Shown here in pieces: positions 6,428 to 8,793 of a DNA stretch of 8,793 nucleotides. Position 1 is the first letter of the stretch; every line of letters begins with the position of its first letter. Under the pieces are notes generated by a model that saw only the letters and a program-made list of their open reading frames with translations, did not search any database and had not been told where the DNA came from. The translations under genes and the position numbers were made by a program. Source of the DNA: Terriglobia bacterium (lineage in GTDB: Bacteria; Acidobacteriota; Terriglobia; UBA7540); the NCBI GenBank assembly GCA_030040295.1, contig JASHTZ010000469.1:1-8793 (forward strand), in the 5' to 3' direction.

Positions 6428-7009
6428 CTAATTGGCTTCCGCATTGCCCTCAGAAACGCGGACAAGCTCAATGATGGTTTTGTCTCCGTCGTACTTCAGC
6501 GTGACAATCTTATCCTGCTTGTCATGTTTCAATTCGAAGACGGTCTTTCCATTTTCGTCGCGGTCACGATATTTGGTCACCTGATCTCCCAGGCGGGCGT
6601 GATAGAAATCGCGGATTTTGTCAATGGAATCGGGGGTCTCAAATTTTCCTGCTAGAACCTGAACCTTTGCTTCGTCCGCAATGTCGATATTCACCGTGGC
6701 CGAGCCTTTGTCCACCATGCGCGTGGCTCCGGGGTAGATGGGCAAGCCCAAGTTGGCTTCGTTGACGCCCTTGTTGACCTCGAGCGAGCCCACAGGCGTG
6801 CTGATGGAGACTTCCTTTTTCCCTAGGCCCTGCTCATTCACGTGAATATGGACGGCGCTTGATAACAAGCCGAGTCCTCCCCAAATTGCCACTCCCACTA
6901 CTACAACCAAAAGCGCCAACAGCAGAAAGGCGATGGCGATATAGTTGCTGTTGCTTCTCGGCGGGGGTGGAGGCGAAGGGGGACGAGGTGGCATTGGACC
7001 TATGGCCAT
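6428..7009 (-). CDS. Small single-pass membrane protein with proline-rich N-terminus, function unknown
   Basis: A 193-residue protein I do not recognise as a named family. Residues 1-18 are a proline-rich tail (MPPRPP, then SPPPPPR). Residues 23-50 form one strongly hydrophobic membrane segment, and the rest is a soluble domain, probably periplasmic with the N-terminus inside. That domain contains GLPIYPGAT (88-96), a beta-rich stretch (SATVNIDI, 103-110), an amphipathic segment FETPDSIDKIRDFYHARLG (123-141) and a charged beta-rich C-terminus (FELKHD, VTLKYD, IIELVRV). The pattern 'YPGAT ... F.T.D....I.DFY...LG' recalls small acidobacterial proteins of unknown role; this is from memory. The start has an AAGGAG ribosome-binding site 9 bases upstream and a fair promoter. 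It is on the same strand as the hydrolase but 188 bases away, so co-transcription is uncertain. Confidence 0.85.
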   Translation of the reverse strand: MAIGPMPPRPPSPPPPPRSNSNYIAIAFLLLALLVVVVGVAIWGGLGLLSSAVHIHVNEQGLGKKEVSISTPVGSLEVNKGVNEANLGLPIYPGATRMVDKGSATVNIDIADEAKVQVLAGKFETPDSIDKIRDFYHARLGDQVTKYRDRDENGKTVFELKHDKQDKIVTLKYDGDKTIIELVRVSEGNAEAN

Positions 7010-7028
7010 GGCAGAGGTCTCCTTCTTG

Positions 7029-7057
7029 CTTATACCTACGATAAGGTCCGGCGTAAA
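7029..7057 (-). promoter_or_regulatory. Sigma-70-like promoter of the small membrane protein gene
   Basis: On the minus strand, TTTACG (7057-7052) and TATAAG (7034-7029) are separated by exactly 17 bases, matching the consensus at 4 and 5 of 6 positions. The predicted start (about 7022) would put the AAGGAG ribosome-binding site (7024-7019) at the very 5' end of the mRNA, leaving a leader of only about 13 bases. That is short but workable. Confidence 0.4.
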
Positions 7058-7096
7058 GTTCCCGGATAATGCGTGAATTCTCCGGGCTAAAAGCTA

Positions 7097-7115
7097 GTGC
7101 CTGGACTAAAGGCAC
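7097..7115. repeat. Palindromic hairpin, possible REP-like element
   Basis: A perfect 6-pair inverted repeat, GTGCCT/AGGCAC, flanks a 7-base loop GGACTAA. Just upstream, GGGCTAAAAGC (7084-7094) has a similar CTAAA core. Paired GC hairpins with CTAAA loops resemble short interspersed palindromes seen between genes in Acidobacteria-like genomes. That comparison is from memory, and only one copy is in this window. No T-run follows, so it is not a terminator. Confidence 0.3.
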
Positions 7116-7147
7116 GGAAATGGTGGGAAACAAAGGTGCGTACGGGC

Positions 7148-7240
7148 ATGTATATGAAAACAAAGTATGCTCTTATGGCAGCTTGTTTGACCTCGCTGTT
7201 AGGAACTACGCCCAGGCCAGTTTCTCAGCGCCCCCCATAG
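7148..7240 (+). CDS. Doubtful 30-residue signal-peptide/lipoprotein-like mini-ORF
   Basis: The frame starts MYMKTKYALMAACLTSLLG, with basic residues followed by a hydrophobic stretch and a lipobox-like MAAC. It ends after 30 residues at TAG (7238-7240). A second in-frame ATG lies at 7154. It looks like the start of an exported protein, but nothing recognisable follows in any frame, and the only ribosome-binding candidate (AAAGG) is about 11 bases away. It may be a degraded gene start, a very small secreted peptide, or chance. Confidence 0.15.
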   Translation: MYMKTKYALMAACLTSLLGTTPRPVSQRPP

Positions 7241-7540
7241 CCATCTCTATTAGAGGGATTACCCAAGAAATTGTTGAAAATAAAGGGCAGGCGTAACAAT
7301 CAATTTGCACATCCGCAGCGAGACTGCTATTGATGGCGCTGAGGAATGCCGATAGCGAATAGTGCCTAAGAATTCTCTTTGGTAGGGCCATGAATCCTTG
7401 AGGTGTCTTAATAGTTTTCCAGACGCTGCGCTTGTCGGTTATGATATCCGGCGCCAAACAATCAAATTGGAAGCGGATTCCAACCTTTCGGGCGGTACTC
7501 ATAGCGGTCGGGTTGCGGCAGGATTGCAAGAGGAGCGGCA

Positions 7541-8793
7541 ATGGCAGATTACGATTATGACATGTTGGTGATCGGATCGGGGCCGGCGGGACAGCGGGCA
7601 GCGATCCAATCCGCGAAACTGGACAAGCGCACTGCCCTCATCGAGCGCAAGGCCGTCATCGGCGGCGTTTGCACCAATACCGGAACCATTCCCAGCAAAA
7701 CACTGCGCGAGGCGGTGATTTATCTTTCCGGGTACCGTCTGCGCGGCATTTACGGGGAGTCCTACACCGTCAAGCAAAACATCACCATTGAGGACCTGCT
7801 TTTCCGCACCGATCACGTCATCCGCCACGAAATCGACGTTACCCGCCACCAACTGCAACGCAACGGCGTGGAGGTGATCAATGCCGAGGCGGACTTTGTG
7901 GAACCGCACACGCTGCGACTGACCATGGTGGGGCACTCCGGGGAGCGCGTGGTGACGGCCGAGAACATTCTGGTTGCCGTGGGCACGGAGGCCACGCGCG
8001 ACCCTAAAATCCCCTTCGACGGTCAGAACATCTTTACCAGCGACGATATCCTGGGGTTGAAGAAGTTGCCGCGAACCATGGCGGTGGTCGGCGCGGGTGT
8101 GATCGGCTGCGAATATGCCAGCATTTTCTCCGCACTGGGGATTCGCGTGACCCTCATTGACCGCTCGAAACGGCTCCTTTCCTTTGTCGATGCGGAGGTC
8201 GTGGAGGCGCTCGATTACCACCTGCGTCAGAATCGCATGACTCTGCGATTCTCCGAGGCGGTCAGCGGCATCGAGCTGGTGCAGAACGGCGGCGACCCCC
8301 GGGTAAAAATCCATTTGGCGAGCGGGAAGGAAATTGTGGCTGAAAAGGCCCTGTACAGCATCGGCCGCACGGGCGCTACGGGCAGGTTGAATCTGGATGC
8401 GGCGGGCCTTAAATCCGATGAGCGCGGCCGCCTGAAGGTGAATGAGCACTACCAGACCGACGTCCCCCACATCTACGCGGCCGGCGATGTGATTGGATTC
8501 CCGAGTCTGGCCTCGACCTCACTTGAACAAGGGAGACTGGCGGCTTGCCACGCGTTTGGCGTCGAAGCCCGGAGCACTCCGGCGCTTTTCCCCTACGGAA
8601 TTTACACCATCCCGGAAATTTCCTACGTCGGCAAGAACGAGGAGGAGTTGACTCAGGCCAACGTTCCATATGAAATCGGCAAAGCCAGTTATCGCGAAAT
8701 TGCCCGAGGCCAAATCATCGGCGACAGCATCGGTATGCTGAAAATCATCTTCCACCGTGAGACGAGGGAGTTGCTGGGCGTGCATATCATCGG
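7541..8793 (+). CDS. sthA: Soluble pyridine nucleotide transhydrogenase SthA (3' end outside window)
   Basis: A cytoplasmic FAD enzyme that moves hydride between NADPH and NAD+, helping rebalance the two pools. 417 complete codons are present; the family is about 465 residues, so about 50 C-terminal residues of the dimer interface lie outside. FAD-binding GSGPAG is at 12-17. The redox-site region reads GGVCTNTGTIPSKTLREAV: C44 is kept, but the second cysteine of the dihydrolipoamide-dehydrogenase pair is T49, as in E. coli SthA, which also has CTxxGTIPSK. The NAD(P)-binding GAGVIGCEYASIF (184-196) and AAGDVIGFPSLAS (313-325) closely match SthA, as do GIYTIPEIS and the FHRETRELLG end. The start is fixed by AGAGGAG 5 bases before the ATG. 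It is divergent from the membrane-protein gene and has no visible operon partner upstream. Confidence 0.95.
   Translation, partial: MADYDYDMLVIGSGPAGQRAAIQSAKLDKRTALIERKAVIGGVCTNTGTIPSKTLREAVIYLSGYRLRGIYGESYTVKQNITIEDLLFRTDHVIRHEIDVTRHQLQRNGVEVINAEADFVEPHTLRLTMVGHSGERVVTAENILVAVGTEATRDPKIPFDGQNIFTSDDILGLKKLPRTMAVVGAGVIGCEYASIFSALGIRVTLIDRSKRLLSFVDAEVVEALDYHLRQNRMTLRFSEAVSGIELVQNGGDPRVKIHLASGKEIVAEKALYSIGRTGATGRLNLDAAGLKSDERGRLKVNEHYQTDVPHIYAAGDVIGFPSLASTSLEQGRLAACHAFGVEARSTPALFPYGIYTIPEISYVGKNEEELTQANVPYEIGKASYREIARGQIIGDSIGMLKIIFHRETRELLGVHII

Larger units (their letters stand above)
7058..7540. other. Long sparse intergenic region between divergent genes
   Basis: About 480 bases separate the membrane-protein promoter from the transhydrogenase start. 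Open frames here (75 codons on plus from 7069, 111 codons on minus from 7541) lack family resemblance and convincing ribosome-binding sites. What I can see is a palindromic hairpin at 7097-7115, a doubtful lipoprotein-like mini-ORF at 7148-7240, and a TATGAT at 7440-7445 (with TTTCCA 18 bases upstream) that could be the promoter of the transhydrogenase gene. The rest may be decayed coding sequence; base composition is somewhat more AT-rich than in the flanking genes. Confidence 0.5.

Noticed and set aside
7206..7541. 111-codon minus-strand open frame in the sthA upstream region
   Set aside because: No recognisable motif, low-complexity composition and no convincing ribosome-binding site; it also starts inside the sthA start codon region.
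7499..8470. 323-codon minus-strand open frame opposite sthA
   Set aside because: An antisense shadow of a clear SthA coding region.
1..8793. CRISPR array, integrase, transposase or toxin-antitoxin operon
   Set aside because: No regularly spaced repeats and no recombinase, Cas or classical toxin-antitoxin protein can be seen in any frame.

Overview
The window comes from a GC-rich bacterial chromosome, probably an Acidobacteriota (Koribacter/Terriglobales-like) genome. That assignment is inference. It rests on the protein style and on the gene mix: a U32-like TIM-barrel protein, a KARI-like protein, a CocE/NonD hydrolase, a small one-TM protein and a soluble transhydrogenase. No ribosomal RNA or other phylogenetic marker is present. 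Intergenic spaces are long and most genes are on the minus strand.

Region 1 (1-3286, minus strand) reads, in transcription order, as an operon-like run of three genes: a divergent ketol-acid-reductoisomerase-like protein, an aldehyde dehydrogenase of the 2-oxoglutarate-semialdehyde dehydrogenase type, and a U32-peptidase-like protein cut by the window edge. No valine/leucine synthesis genes are nearby. The KARI-like protein has lost the usual catalytic lysine and apparently one metal ligand. The run is therefore more likely part of a small-molecule catabolic route than of branched-chain amino acid synthesis; the substrate is unknown.

Region 2 (about 3416-4440) is a visibly AT-richer island and the most interesting part. 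It holds a short, strongly folded candidate small RNA on the plus strand (about 3547-3611), ending in an intrinsic terminator. Facing it tail to tail is a minus-strand DUF3800 gene (4378-3610), full length except for a one-base frameshift. The RNA's U-tract and the DUF3800 stop codon share bases. DUF3800 genes are known to occur beside structured RNA candidates (the 'DUF3800 RNA motifs' found by comparative genomics), with no known function. This locus looks like a further instance, possibly decaying.

Region 3 (4473-7057, minus strand) has a secreted CocE/NonD-type serine hydrolase (X-Pro dipeptidyl-peptidase S15 fold plus jelly-roll) and a separate small one-TM protein with a proline-rich cytoplasmic tail and its own likely promoter. 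Region 4 (7058-7540) is a sparse intergenic stretch with a palindromic hairpin and a doubtful lipoprotein-like mini-ORF. Region 5 (7541-8793, plus strand) is the soluble pyridine nucleotide transhydrogenase SthA, incomplete at the 3' end, which balances NADPH against NADH.
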